Below, in pieces: positions 22,886 through 35,854 of a stretch of DNA of 64,000 nt (its first letter is position 1; every line of letters begins with the position of its first letter). Under the pieces are notes generated by a model, which was given only the letters and a program-made list of their open reading frames with translations, had not been told where the DNA came from and made no database searches. The position numbers were made by a program, and so were the translations under genes. The stretch is taken from contig NC_058521.1 of assembly GCF_904849725.1 (NCBI RefSeq), positions 99,372,244 through 99,436,243 of the forward strand. Direction: 5' to 3'. Source of the DNA: Hordeum vulgare subsp. vulgare. Its lineage: Eukaryota > Streptophyta > Magnoliopsida > Poales > Poaceae.

Positions 22886-23330
22886 TCTTATTATATCCAA
22901 CATTTTTCACAATAATCAGGATATATATATATATGACAGAAATAAATTTGTTTCCGTACTCATAACCATATTAAAATAACTTTCATCCATAGTACATACA
23001 TATTATGCAAGTTCCATCCATACCAAACCATATATTACACCTCATGCATACAAAGTTTCATATATATCCATATACTACAATAGTTTCAATACAAGCTTCC
23101 GTGAAGCCATGGGACAAGAAATCTTCTTCAAGCATTCCATCAATATAATCCAAGCTTCCCGTGAAGTGAATGTAATCTGCAAAATGACAAATAAGAAAGT
23201 TAGAAGAATAATACTAGATGAAGAAGTATATAGGTTATTTCGGAGAGAAATTAGCTAAGTCAGAAGAAGAAGAACAACAACATATGATGTTTATGAGGTA
23301 ATCAATAACAACAACGAAAATGTGAATATG
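22886..23330. other. AT-rich CACTA interior, no gene
   Basis: AT-rich sequence between the 77-bp array and the purine/pyrimidine modules. Contains ATATATATAT around 22921 and no open frame or RNA gene that I can recognise. Confidence 0.5.
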
Positions 23331-26215
23331 AAAGAGGAGAAGAAAGAGGAGGAGGAGGAGAAGAAGAAGAAATCAATAAGAAGGAGAAGAAGAAGGATAA
23401 GGAGGAGGAGGGGGAGAAGGAGGAGAAGAAGGAGAAGGTATATCCTCCTTCTCCTTCTTCTCCTCCTGCTCTCCTCCTCCTTCTTCTCCTCCTCCTCCTT
23501 CTCCTTCTCATCTTCTTCTTCTTCTTCTTCTTCTTCTTCTTCCTTGTTTTCATTTTTCCTATTTCTTCTCCTCTTCTCCTCTTCTTGGAGCTAAATTATC
23601 TAATTATGTCTTGTTGGAGCTAAATGGGCTAATTATGTCATTTTAGAGGAAAACAAGTTAAGTATATAATATTCATGAGCTAACCAAGGTGCTTATGCCC
23701 TTTTGAGCTTATTATGTCATTTTCGAGCTAAATGGGCTAATTATGTGATTGTTGGGGAAAATAAGGTAAGGAGAATATGAAAGAGGAGAAGAAAGAGGAG
23801 GAGGAGGAGAAGAAGAAGAAGTCAAGAAGAAGGAGAGGAAGAAGGAGAAGGAGGAGGAGGAGGAGAAGGAGGAGAAGAAGGAGAAGGTCTTCTCCTTCTC
23901 CTTCCTCTCCTCCTCCATCTTCTTCTCCTGCTCCTTCTCCTTCTCTTCTTCTTCTTCTTCTTCCTTCTTTTCATTTTTACTATTTCTTCTCGTCTTCTCC
24001 TCTTCTTGGAGCTAAATTATCTAATTATGTCTTTTTGTAGCTAAATGGGCTAATTATGTCATTTTGGAGCTAAATGGGCTAATTATGTCATTGTTGGGGA
24101 AAATAAGGTAAGGATAATATTAAAGAGGAGAACAAAGAGGAGTAGTAGAAGAAAAAGAAATCAAGAAGGAGGATAAGAAGGAGAAGGAGGAGGAGAAGGA
24201 GGAGAAGGATAAGAAGATGGAAAAGGTCTTCTCCCCCTTCTCCTTCTTCTCCTCCTCCGCTCCTCCTCCTTCTCCTCCTCCTCCTTCTCCTTCTCTCCTT
24301 CTTCTCTTCTTATTCTTCTTCCTTCTTTTAATTATTCCTATTTCTTCTCCTCTTCTCCTATTCTTGGAGCTAAATTTTCTAATTATGTCTTTTTGGAGCT
24401 AAATGGGTTAATTATGTCATTTTGTAGCTAAATGTGCTAATTATGTCATTGTTGGGGAAAATAAGTTAAGGAGAATATGAAAGAGGAGAAGAAAGAGGAG
24501 GATGAGAAGAAGAAGAAGAAATCAAGGGGAAGGAGAAGAAGGAGGAGAAGGAGGAGAAGGAGGAGAAGAAGGAAAAGGTCTTCTCCTCCTTCTCCTTCTT
24601 CTCCTCCTCCTTCTCCTTCTCTCCTTCTTCTCTTCTTCTTCTTCTTCTTCCTTCTTTTCATTTTTTCTATTTCTTCTCCTCTTATCCTATTCTTGGAGCT
24701 AAAATTTTCTAATTATGTCTTTTTGGAGCTAAATGGGCTAATTATGTCATTTTGGAGATAAATTAGCTAAGTATATAATATTCATGAGCTAACAAAGGTT
24801 CTTATGCCATTTTGAGCTTATTATTTCATTTTTAGCTAAATTGGTCATTTTAATGAGCTAACCAAGGTTCTTATGATGTTTTCACCTAACTAAGCTAATT
24901 ATGTCATTTTGTAGGATAATTAGCCAATTTAGTATTTCTTGGATGAGTCTAAGCTACGTAGAAGAAGAGAAAGAGAAGAAGCAGGACGATAAGAAGAAGT
25001 AAAAGAAGAAGGAGGAGGAGGAGAAGGAGAAGGAAGAGGAGAAGAAGAAGAAAACAAGAAGGAGAAGGAGAAGGAGGAAGAAGGAGGAAGAAGAAGGAGA
25101 AGGAGGAGAGCTCCTTCTCCTTCTCCTCCTCCTTCTCCTTCTTCTTATCCTTCTTCTTCTCTTCTTCTTCTTCTCTTCTTCTTCTTCCTTCCTTTTATTT
25201 TTCCTCTTTCTTCTCTTCTTGTCCCCTTCTTCAGGCTAAATTAGCTAAGAATGCCTTTTTGGAGCTAATTATGTCATTTCGAGGATAATTAGCTAAGTAT
25301 AGGTCATGTTTTGTTAAATATACCATTTTGGAGCTAACTAAGCTAATTATGTCATTTAGGTGGAAGCCTAGCTAACTACAGGTCATTTTGGAGCTAACTT
25401 GGGTAAAATGTTTCATTCATGAGCAAACTATGCTTATTAAGCCATTGTGGGTCTATCTAAGCTAATTATAGGTCATTTAATACCTAAGTTAGGGGGAATA
25501 GGTCATCTTCGAGCTACGTAAGCCTTATTATGTCATTCAGGAGAGAACTTAGCTAACTATAGGTCATTTTTTTATTAAATAGGTCATTTTGGAGCTAACT
25601 AAGCTAATTATGTCATTTAGGTGGAAGCCTAGCTAACTATAGGTTGTTTCGGAGCTCACTTGGGTTAAATATGTCATTTTGGAACTAACTATGCTTATTA
25701 AGCCATATTGGAGCTAAATTGGCTAATTATATCATTTAGGTGGAAGCCAATCTATGTATATAATATTCATGAGCTAACCAAGGTTCTTATGCCATTTTGA
25801 GGTTATTCTTTCATTTTTAGCTAAATTGGTCATTTTAATGAGCTAACCAACGTTCTTATGATGTTTTCACCTAACTAAGCTAATTATGTCATTTTGTACG
25901 ATAATTAGCCAATTTAGTCTTTCTTGGATGAGTCTAAGCTACATAGAAGAAGAGAAAAAGAATAAGCAAGAAGAGAAGAAGAAGTAAAATAAGGAGGAGG
26001 AGGAGGAGGAGGAGAAGGAGAAGGAAGAGGAGAAGAAGAAGAAAAGAAGAAGGAGAAGGAGAAGGAGGAAGACAGAGGAAGAAGAAGGAGAAGGAGGAGC
26101 TCCTTCTCCTTCTTCTCCTCCTTCTCCTTCTTCTTCTCTTCTTCTTCTGCTCTTCTTCTTCTTCTTCTTCCTTCCTTTCATTTTTCCTCTTTCTTCTCCT
26201 CTTGTCCCCTTCTTC
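23331..26215. repeat. Six purine/pyrimidine fold-back modules in the CACTA 3' arm
   Basis: Each module is an A/G-only run (GAGGAGAAGAAAGAGGAGGA style) of 100-150 bp followed by a T/C-only run of similar length, so the halves can pair imperfectly. Modules lie near 23331-23590, 23780-24005, 24122-24365, 24480-24690, 24957-25235 and 25943-26215. The first four begin AAAGAGGAGA at 23331, 23780, 24122 (TAAAGAGGAG) and 24480. Spacers are AT-rich with the repeated phrase GGAGCTAAATGGGCTAATTA and variants. The Glu/Lys/Arg and Ser/Leu/Phe-rich open frames here are repeat by-products. Confidence 0.85.
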
Positions 26216-26398
26216 GGGCAAAATTAGCTAAGAATGCCTTTTTGGAGCTAATTATGTCATTTCGAGGATAATTAGCTAAGTATAGGTCATGTTTTATTAA
26301 ATAGACCATTTTTGAGCTAACTAAGCTAATTATGTCATTTAGGTGGAAGCCTAGCTATTTTTTATTAAAACACTAGAAATAACATACCATTATCGTCA

Positions 26399-26806
26399 TC
26401 ATGGCGGTGAAGCATGGTGGGTCTGGCTTGTTTCACCTGGAGAAGGCTGCCCTAGAGAAGGCTCCACTGTAGAAGGGTCGTGCGATGCATTTCGGGAGAT
26501 ATTCTGCACCAAACATCGTTTGCGATGTGTCGTTAGCATGAGGACACTCTTAAGATCACTCCACTGAAATGAAACTCACCGTCTCCGCCATGTTAATGAC
26601 TGGGATCGGCGGAGGGACTTGGCCGCTCTTCTCGCACATAGACTGAACATTTGGTTTCGAAAACTCAAACTTTTTATTTATTAATGAAACGGACATTAAA
26701 ATGCAAGATTTGAAATAACATGAAGAAGAAACTTACCACGAAGAGCTCGTATATGGCCCTGTTAGACGCATTATTCCGTGCCCTCTCTGCCTCCACTAGT
26801 GCAGTC
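26399..26806 (-). pseudogene. 3' exons of the CACTA second gene, cut off by the Tekay insertion
   Basis: Continues the gene at 40835-42960 on the other side of the Tekay element. Reading on from the TSD, the exon gives TTALVEAERARNNASNRAIY and ELFV, then a GTAAGT donor near 26735. After an intron ending ...TGTTCAG, the next exon (from about 26648) gives SMCEKSGQVPPPIPVINMAE; a further splice near 26570 leads to a Ser/Thr/Pro-rich end with the stop at 26399-26401. Splice sites are judged by eye. Confidence 0.65.
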
Positions 26807-26811
26807 GTCCT

Positions 26812-29800
26812 TGTGACGCCCTCGATTTAATCGTACGCTAACCATACACGCAAATGCGTACGATCAAACCCAAGGACTCACGGGAAAATATCACAACACA
26901 ACTCTAGACACAAATAAAATAACATCAGCTTCATATTACAAGCCAGGGGCCTCGAGGGCTAGAATACGAAAGCTCGATAAGCACACGAGTCAGCAGAAGC
27001 AACAATATCTGAGTACAGACATAAAACATGGGGTGCCTTAGAGAAGGCTAGCACAAAAGATACAAAGATCGAACGAGGCGAGGCCTCCTCCCTGGGAACC
27101 TCCTAACTACTCCTGATCATCAGCGGGCTCCACGTAGTAGTAGGCACCGTCGGGGTAGCAGTCGTCGGTGGCGGGGACCTCCATCTCTTGGGCTCCATCA
27201 TCTGGTCGCAGCAAACGGATCAAGGGGACAAGGGGGGAGCAAAGTAGCGGTGAGTACTCATCCAAAGTACTCGCAAGTCTTACATCAAAACTATTCTAAT
27301 TATGCCTCAGTATCAAAGAAGGGGGGTTATATGTGGACTGACTGCAGCAATGCGAGAATAGAGAGAGAAGGCCTAGTCCTATCGAAGACTAGCATCTTCA
27401 GGGTCTTGCAGCAATAGACGAGAGTAGAACAGGGGGGTAACACATTAATAGTCGTATTGTTACAACAATAATAAAGTGAGGTCACGCCTAAAGATCCTCC
27501 CTCAACTCCCTGCGAGGAAGCAATCCCGAGGCAAACTAATTCCAGTTAAGTAACAATTGTAGTTGTATAAGATCGTGGCACAACTCCAAGTCGTCCTGTA
27601 ACCGTGGACACAGCTATCCGAATAGTTAATTTTCATCCCTTCAGGGGTGCACCACATGTCCCGTCACGCTCGATAACACTCTGGCCGGACATACTTTTCT
27701 GGGTCCTGCCCGGCCTCGGAATATCGAAACGTCGCAGCCCCACCTAAGACTAATCAGAGAGGCCAGCCCGCCGGCCTAACTCCTAAGCACAAAGGGTTCG
27801 TGGGCCCAGTTCCCCTTCACGCTCCTGCACATGGCGTGGGCGGCCGACGTCAGTACTAGCATCCCTTAATCACAAGCGCGATGCATCTCGGGACCACTCG
27901 GGCGCGCGCCGCTACATTGCTGGCATCTGAAAAGCTTCGGCTGATACCGCGACGCCGAGTACCCATAATTCTTCCCGCGTAGCCGGTTAGTGCCAAAAGG
28001 TCTCCGACCAACCCAGATCAAATACCCAAATCCATTAGCATTTTAATTAGGCCATCAACACAGTCTCACGGGAATCCACCCGTCTTACAACTAATCACCA
28101 AAGATCCCAGTAACATGGTCGAGTAACAGTGTGGTTGTAACATCGGGGGGGATCCGAGGTATCACCCTCGTTGGATTCTGAACGATGTACCCGTCAAGGT
28201 GGGCTTAGAGGAATCACCCTCGGGGGTCCCACACTTGAGGGGTTGCACGACAGGGGCGTCATCGGGAATGGTGAAAGAGGAATCACCCTCGATAACCACG
28301 ACCGACTAGCTATAGTACAGAGATATCATCAGGAGTACTTAGTGAGGTGTCACCCTCGGTACCCAATAGTATCTCTGTAGCGTCATACAACGAAGGGGGT
28401 GAATGTGCTGTGTCGGGTCTGGCTCGTCGATCAGAGATCGAGATTTGAAAACAAGCGGGGCAACTGAGCTACGGGGTCAGAGGGGATGACTGCTCCACCT
28501 ATACTAAGCAGATTAAAGGTACAGGACTGAAAGTAGCAGTTCATCAAAAACAGGCTATGCATGAGATATAGGAGCTAACTACAACAGTAGCAAAATACTA
28601 ATGCAAGCAGTAGGAAGAAAGACATAGGTGATATAGGAATGATCAAGGGGGGGTTTGCTTGCCTTGCTGCTCTGCGGCAAAGGACTGATCGGCAGGGTCA
28701 TAGATGCACCCGGTAGCAGCGTCAGTCTCGGGGTCTACCGGTAAGAAGAGGGGGAAGAAACAATAAATAATTGCACCGATGCAACACAAAGCATGACATG
28801 GCAAGATGCAGGCTAGACATGAGCTAACGCAACAACATCCGTCATAGACGGGTCGGAAGAATATCTGACGATATTTTCCGGGTCTCGGGCTACTACCGGA
28901 TATACTGGAAACGATGGAAAAGTTCCATGTTTGCTATGCTAGGGACGCGTGACACACGAATGGACCGTGTATCCGGGTTCGTCTCGTTTTGGTGATCAAC
29001 TTTCATGTTGAAAATATTTTGATCTGACTTACAGATTATTTAATATTAATTTTTAAAGTTTTATTTAATAATTAGGAATTTAAAAACAGATTTAATTATT
29101 TTAATAAAATCCTATTATGACATCATCGCGATGTCATGCTGACATCAGCAGTAGACTGGTCAACTGACCAGCGGGTCCCGAACGTCATAGGCACAAGTTT
29201 TAATTAAGATTAAATATTAATTAATCAGATTAATTTAGTGGGGGACCCACGTGACATACTCTAATTATTCTAATCAATTAATTTAACTAATATATCTATG
29301 TATTTATTTAAAAAAAACTTTTTTTAACTATCGCGTGGGGCCTCCCTGTCATAGACAGCGGGTGCGTTGGCCCCACCGGTAAGTGACCTTAGGCCAAAAT
29401 ACTCGATTTTTCTCATAGATATAAACATACAAATATCGTATTCCTCCAAATACCTATATACGCAATACATACATCGCACTTCATACATACATACATTCAT
29501 ATACACGGAATACATCATTTATTTTATTTTATTTTAACTCTCAACACTCCCATCTTTCTCTTTGTTAACAGAGAGACAAAGAACTCTCTGCTAACTCAAC
29601 ATAGGAAAACACCTTCTTCAAATACTCCTACCGCTCACTACCGTCGACGGATCGGGGTCCCGTTTGCTGGAACGGAACCGGGACGGTGAGGGGAACGCGA
29701 GGGTGGGAGGAGCCCGAGGAGGGGCTCACCAACGTTGGTGAGACGGCCCTATGAAGCCGGAGTTCGCGGGAAGCGGAGGTGACGGCGAGGAGGAGGACGA

Positions 29801-30882
29801 GGCGGTGACGGTGACAGTGACGGCGCGGTTCCGGTGGTGAAGGGGACGGTCGTTCCGGCGAGGAAGAGGTGTAGGGGAGGCCCAGTGGGGGAGGGGCTCG
29901 CCGGCAGGGGGCCTGTCTCCCTGCCCGGTCCTTCCTGGACCGAGCGGGAGGAAGGGGGCGCGACGGGGGGAAGGCCCTTGGCCTGGGTCGGTCGACCAGG
30001 GAGGAACCTGGGAGTGCTTGGGCCGCCGGAGGGTGTTGGAGGTCCCGCCGACGAGGGGGGGGGGGTTCCTCGGTGGGGAGAGGCAGGGGGGCCGCCGGCG
30101 GGAGGGGGGGGGGTTCCTTGGTGGGGAGAGGCAGGGGGGCCGCCGGCGGGAGGGGAGGAGGTGGAGAGGAGGGCTGGTGGGGGAGCTCGCCGGCGGGAGG
30201 AGGAAGGAGAGCTCGCCGACCAGGGGGGGGTGGATCTGAGGGGGGCGACGGGAGGAGAGGAGGGTCGTGGGGGGGGGTCTGGTGCTGGATCGGGACGAGG
30301 GAGGAGGCCGAGAGAGAGGGGGCGTGGGGTTCTCTTGTGGGGAGGGGGGACGAGAGGTGGGGAGTCGGTGGGGGTGGGGCCCCCCACGAGGGGAAGGATC
30401 CCCTCGCGGCGGCTGCTGGGAACGAGGGGAGAGGGCGCTAGGGTTTGGGTGGGAGTGGCCGGCTGGGCCACCTTGGCCCAGTTGGGCCAGGGGGGTGGGG
30501 GGGTCTTTCCCACGAGGGGAAGTCCTTTTATTATTCTATCTTTATTTACTTTCTTTTATAATTTACTATATATACTTTTAATTCTTTCTTTTATATATTT
30601 GATTTAAAGCTCCACCTTCAAATATATTGGGATTATCAATAATTCTAAAAGTGCCCGATTCGATATTATAATCCGTTAGGGAATTTTTGATAACTCCCCG
30701 ACGTTTTTATTTCAATAACACAAAATATTTTCTCGTCTGACTTTATTTTAAAGCTTCGAATTTGATTCGGTTTCAACCAACACGAGATCATTGATATCAC
30801 TTGCGATGACGTGGCATCATTAGCGCGGGATCAGTGTCGCTTAATTACAATCATTGTTGTAGCAAAAGTCGAGGATGTCACA
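26812..30882 (-). repeat. 3' LTR of the Tekay element (4071 bp)
   Basis: Paired with 36791-40829. In sense direction it starts AT-rich with a TATATATA-type box around 30566-30573, enters a very GC-rich block (about 29640-30500) that is G-rich on the plus strand, and ends AT-rich. Four TCACCCTCG motifs lie at 28162, 28214, 28283 and 28350. The long proline-rich minus-strand frame from 30513 shares its start with the other LTR but shifts frame midway, so it is not conserved coding sequence. Confidence 0.95.
28162..28358. repeat. Four spaced TCACCCTCG motifs in the Tekay LTR
   Basis: Copies at 28162-28170, 28214-28222, 28283-28291 and 28350-28358, spaced 52, 69 and 67 bp, three of them preceded by AGGAA or AGGTA. 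The other LTR keeps all four at the same offsets (38142, 38194, 38263, 38330). A spaced protein-binding array or a relic tandem repeat is possible. Confidence 0.65.
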
Positions 30883-30897
30883 ATTCTCCCCTACTAA
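30883..30897 (-). promoter_or_regulatory. Polypurine tract of the Tekay element
   Basis: On the minus strand TTAGTAGGGGAGAATT immediately precedes the 3' LTR start TGTGACATCC. Purine run of the usual PPT kind. Confidence 0.7.
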
Positions 30898-30918
30898 CAA
30901 GAATTCTCGTCCCGAGAA

Positions 30919-33900
30919 TTAAGAGGTAGAGGGAAAGAGCCCGGGGTATTCATCACGAAGGTGATGCTCGCGTTCCCAAGTGGCTTCATCTTCAGAGTGA
31001 TTTGACCACTGCACTTTAAGGAACTTGGTGACCTTGCGACGAGTCTTACGTTCCGCTTGGTCGAGAATGCGGACCGGATGCTCTTTATAAGAGAGGTCTT
31101 GTTGTAGCTCAAGCATATCGTGATCCATGCTCGAATAGGGTCCTTGAAGCAGCGACGGAGCTGAGAAACATGGAAGACATCGTGAACCTGAGGAAGGTTC
31201 GCCGACAGTTCCAATTGATAAGCCACTCTTCCACGCCTTTCGAGAACAGTGAAAGGACCAATATAACGAGGAGCTAACTGGCCCTTGATTCCGAAACGGT
31301 GTGCACCTCTCATTGGTGTGACACGAAGATAAGCCTTTTCGCCAGGTTGATAGACCATATCTTGATGATGACGGTCATACTGACTCTTCTGACGAGACTG
31401 AGCAGCCTTCAGATTCTCATGAATAATGCGGACTTGATCTTCGGCATGTTGAATAATATCCAGACCGAAGAGTGATCGTTCCCCAGTTTATGACCAATTC
31501 AGAGGAGTTCGACACCTTCGCCCATACAATACTTCGAAAGGGGCCATCTTCAGACTAGCTTGATAGCTATTGTTGTAAGAGAACTTGGCATACGGGAGAG
31601 ATTCCTCCCATTTCTTACCGAAAGAAATGACACAAGCTCGAAGCATGTCCTCGAGAATTTGGTTGACTCGTTCAACTTGTCCCTGGGATTGAGGATGAAA
31701 AGCAGTGCTGAAGGACAGATGAGTCCCTATAGCCTTCTGAAAACTTTCCCAGAATTTTGAAGTGAACAGGCTGCCACGGTCCAAACAGATTACCAACGGA
31801 ATACCGTGAAGTGAAACAACTCTTGACATATAAAGATCTGCCAGCTGACTAGCATTAATCGTTTCTTTGACGACCAGGAAATGTGCAACTTTGGACAGTC
31901 GATCAATGACGACAAGAATAGCATCATTACCTTTCTGAGATCTGGGAAAACCAGTGACAAAGTCCATTTCAACATGGTCCCATTTCCACTCAGGAATAGA
32001 GATAGGCTGCAGAGTTCCAGCAGGCTTTTGGTGTTCTGCTTTGATACGCCGGCATATATCACATTCTGCCAATAGCGTGTAATGTCTTGTTTCATATTGG
32101 GCCACCAGAATCTGTGCCGGATGTCTTGGTACATCTTGGTACTACCCGGGTGAATAGACAATGGTGTGTCATGAGCTTCTTCCATCACCTTCCCAGTCAT
32201 CCCGAGATTCTCCTTCTTATTTGGGACGAATAGGCGACCCTTGAAATACAAGGCGCCACCTTCATCAATAGTGAAAAAGGAGGGTTTACCCTTTGCAATA
32301 TAGCTCTTAATCCTGTCGACATCATCGTCAAAGTCTTGCAGATTCTTCATGGAGCTCACAAGATCTGGTTCAACCACTAGGTTACTGAGCGAACCCTGAT
32401 TAACAACACGAAGGTTCATCTTTTAACACCCTTCAGGAGGGGGAACAAGGTAACCCTGAGGAACAATGTGGAGGTTCAGCTTACGGAATTCCTCTTGCAG
32501 ACGATCGTGAACCTGATGAACTTGGAGGTGGTTGTAGTATGACTTGCGACTTAAGGCATCAGCCATTACGTTAGCCTTGCCTGGGGTATATGATATACTA
32601 CAGTCAAAATCTGCTATACGCTCCATCCATCTTTGTTGACGCAGGTTCAGCTCCGGTTCAGTGAACAAGTACTTCAGACTTTGATGGTCGGTGTAGATTT
32701 CACAACGATTACCGACAAGGTATTGTCGCCACTCCTTCAATGCATGAATGACTGCGGCAAGCTCGAGATCATGAACTGGGTAGTTCTCTTCGTGAGCACG
32801 CAGTTGACGTGAAGCATAAGCGATCACCTTGCGATCCTGCATTAGGACACAACTTATTCCTTGACGAGAAGCATCACAGTATATGACGAAATCCCTTTTC
32901 GTATCTGGAGGAGCAAGTACTGGAGCGGACGTCAGTTTGTCCTTGAGCGCCTGGAAACTTTCCTGACATTTATCAGTCCATTCATACTTAACACCCTTGT
33001 GAAGCAGGTTGGTTAAGGGCTTCGCAATCTTGGAGAAGTTCTCGATGAATCAACGACAATAGCTGGCGAGTCCGAGAAAACTTCTGACTTGCTTGACATT
33101 CCTCGGGGGAGTCTAGTCAAGAATAGCTTGAATTCGTTCGGGGTTGACCGCAATACCATCCTTGGAAATCACATGACCAAGGTAAGTCACTTCGTCTAGC
33201 CAGAACTCACATTTGGAATACTTCGCATAGAGTTTATGCTCCCGAAGCTTATCTAGTACAAGACGAAGATGTTCAGCATGCTCGTCTTTGTTCTTCAAAA
33301 ACACCAGAATATCATCCAGATATACCACGACAAATTTGTCGAGGTAGTCCATGAATATATAATTCATCAATCGAGAGAAGGTTGCCGGTGCATTGGTTAA
33401 GCCGAAGAACATGACGGTGTACTCGTATGATCCATATCGAGTAACAAAGGCGGTCATTGGAATATCCTCCTTACGAACACGGATTTGGTGGTATCCCAAT
33501 CTCAAGTCGAGCTTAGAGAAAACGGTGGAACCAGCAAGTTGATCATACAAATCATTTATCGAGGGAGAGGATATTTGTTCTGAATAGTGGCCTGGTTGAT
33601 AGGACGATAGTCCTTGACCAATCGATTTGTCCCATCCTTCTTCTTAACAAAGAGAGAAGGTGCTCCCCAAGCAGAGGAACTCGGACGGATGAAACCCAGA
33701 CGGAGCGAGTTGTCAATTTCTTGCTTAAGTTCAAGGAGTTCATGTGGTCGCATTTTATAAGGACGCTTTGCAATAGGAGTGGTACCGGGTACCAAGTCAA
33801 TGACAAACTCGACAGCTCGAGCAGGGGGAATCCCCGGGAGTTCTTTTGGAAAGACATCTTGAAATTCTCGGACCACTGGTATGTTTTCAATCCCTTCCAA

Positions 33901-34047
33901 AGGCGACGCATTTAATGCATGCAAAGCATACAGTCGTGCCTCAGCATTACGGACGAGATGTGCATGGTAGCTTATTACTTCATCTGAAGGGTGTAGGAGG
34001 TGGACGGTCTTGGTGGCACAAACGATCGACGCCGTATGAGCTTTCAA
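30919..34047 (-). pseudogene. pol of the Tekay element: RT, RNase H, integrase, chromodomain
   Basis: Domains in minus-strand order: RT ([42 protein letters not shown] with YLDD at 33311-33322), RNase H ([54 protein letters not shown]), integrase (HPGSTKMYQDI, ECDICRRIKAEHQKPAG, catalytic D in MDFVTGFPRS, D in LDRGSLFTSKFW, E in GQGQVERVNQILED) and GPFTVLERRGRVAYQLELS. A chromodomain follows in another frame at 30919-31128 (EHPVRILDQAERKTRRKVTK, FLKVQWSNHSEDEATWERE). Lesions: stop at about 34048 (TAG for Trp), frameshift near 33560, TAG near 33113, TGA near 33048 (CGA expected), frameshifts near 32420 and 32090, TAA near 31488, frameshift near 31128. Not functional. Confidence 0.9.
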
Positions 34048-35402
34048 CTAGTCCATCCCCAATATGAGATCAATGTTGGATGACTTTAGTAGGATGGGGT
34101 TGGCAAGGAATTCTAATCCTTCAATTTCAACTGGAACATGGGGGCAAACCACAGAGGTTCGGCATTCGCCCCTAGGGGTGTTTACCACTATCGGGATGTT
34201 CATCTCTTCGCTCCTAATGTCATGCATGTATGCAAAATTTTCTGACATAAAGGAATGCGATGCTCCTGTATCAAACAATACAGAAGCAGGTACTGAGTTA
34301 ACGAGAAGTGTACCCATCACGGTAGCAGGCTGGTCTTGAGCTTGACTCATATCAATGTTGTTGGCCTGACCACGAACATAAGAAGGCTTAGCGTTGAAAT
34401 TGCGGTTCTGCTTGTTGCCACTGCCAGTTGCGGGAAGTTTCAGCTGATTCGGATTCTGCCTGCAGTCTCTAGCACGGCGACCTGGGCGGCCACACTTGAA
34501 GCACAGCCCGTCCTCAGGACGGGAAGGAGGAACTCGAGGCGGTGGAGCTGGAAGCCTCGGCTGCCTAGGTGGTGGAGGAGGCAGGCGAGGTGCAGCATAG
34601 GACGGCCTCGGAGTAGGAGCAGGTGCATGGTACATGTGGTTGGGAATCCAGATCTTCCGCTTCTGTGCAGATGAGCCCGAAGATGAGCCCATGGCATGGT
34701 TGGGCTTGTTGCTATCTTTGTAATCTTGCAGACCAGTCTCAACCTGAATAGCCTTGTTCACCGGGTGGCGAAATCAGCAGAGTCCTGAACGAGGAGTGTC
34801 AGCTTGATATCAGGGTGGAGGCCTTCACGGAACTTCTCCTGCCTGCATGCATCAGTCGCAATGTCTTCTTCAGCATAGCGAGATAATTCCAGAAATTCCC
34901 GTTGATAAGCATCCACCGTCTTGTTGCCCTGAACCAAGTTGCGGAACTCACGCTTCTTCCGGTCCATGATTCCCTGGGGAATGTATCGAGCACGGAAAGC
35001 AGCCTTGAACTCTGCCCAAGTGATGATAGTTCCATCGGGCTGAGAGCGCCTGTGGCTGTCCCACCATTGAGCAGCGGGACCCTTCAGAAAGTAGGCGGCA
35101 AAGTTGACATAACTCGCGAGGGGCACATTGGCAGACTCTAGCTCATAAGAAATGTCATGGAGCCAGTCATCAGCATCAAGAGGCTGAGTTGAGCTGCGGT
35201 AGATCGCAGGGTTGAGACGGCAGAAGTCTTGCAGTGTCACGCCTTGCGGTTGGTTCATGTTCGGCCTTTGGAACTGATCCATGAGCCCTTGCATAAACTG
35301 GCGGTTCAGCTCAAACTGTTGGATCATCCCCGCCATATACTCAGGAGGCGGGGGTGGTGCATCGTTGGCAGGGGCACGCGGGCGGCCAGCTGGTCTAACC
35401 AT
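34048..35402 (-). pseudogene. gag-protease of the Tekay element
   Basis: Starts at 35402 (MVRPAGRPRAPANDAPPPPP). Gag core: DADDWLHDISYELESANVPL, ASYVNFAAYFLKGPAAQWWD, AFRARYIPQGIMDRKKREF, VDAYQREFLELSRYAEEDI. A one-base frameshift near 34760 leads to the second frame with a proline-rich linker, a zinc knuckle CFKCGRPGRRARDC in which the usual His is Arg, and an aspartic protease (ASVLFDTGASHSFMSENF, NIDLILGMD). It ends at a TAG where Trp is expected. The protein would form the particle and bind RNA. The knuckle change alone would probably impair RNA packaging. Confidence 0.9.
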
Positions 35403-35854
35403 CCTGTTAAATATTTAGCAGGGGTAGTTTAGCTTAAAGTAATTGAAAGGCATCGCATGCATTCATGAAGTAATCAAGCATAAGGAAAGGGAAATGCGAT
35501 AGATACTCCATAGTAGTTGAGTTCGACATACAGACCCATACATAAGTTCGATTACAGACTAACAATTACAAATTCGAAATTTGGCGATAGCCCGGACGCA
35601 TTAGACGATACCCTGGACTCACTAGGCGGCGCGCAGGCACGCGGTGGAAGAGTACCACAACGAGATGTAGCGATAAGGCTACAACAACGTCGGAGAGGAC
35701 GATCGAATCCTGGTAGCTGGTGGTGATAGAAGGTAGGGACAGGACCCTGTGTCCCGTTGTGACTCTGGTGAGGGTACCGCATCCAGTCGAGCAGCTGAGG
35801 TCCAAGTGCAGGGGTTCTACCCCCAACATCAGTCCACTCGAGAGCTGATGGTAG

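Noticed and set aside
22475..22903. Gly/Arg-rich proteins on the minus strand over the 77-bp repeats
   Set aside because: The repeat unit is not a multiple of three and several frames are open at once; this reflects composition, not coding.
23302..26221. Glu/Lys/Arg-rich and Ser/Leu-rich open frames
   Set aside because: They are direct readings of A/G-only and T/C-only runs and exist on both strands.
29749..30607. Long Pro-rich (minus) and Gly-rich (plus) open frames in the Tekay LTR GC block
   Set aside because: The corresponding frames in the other LTR (39609-40554) share the start but shift frame midway, so protein sequence is not conserved between recent copies.
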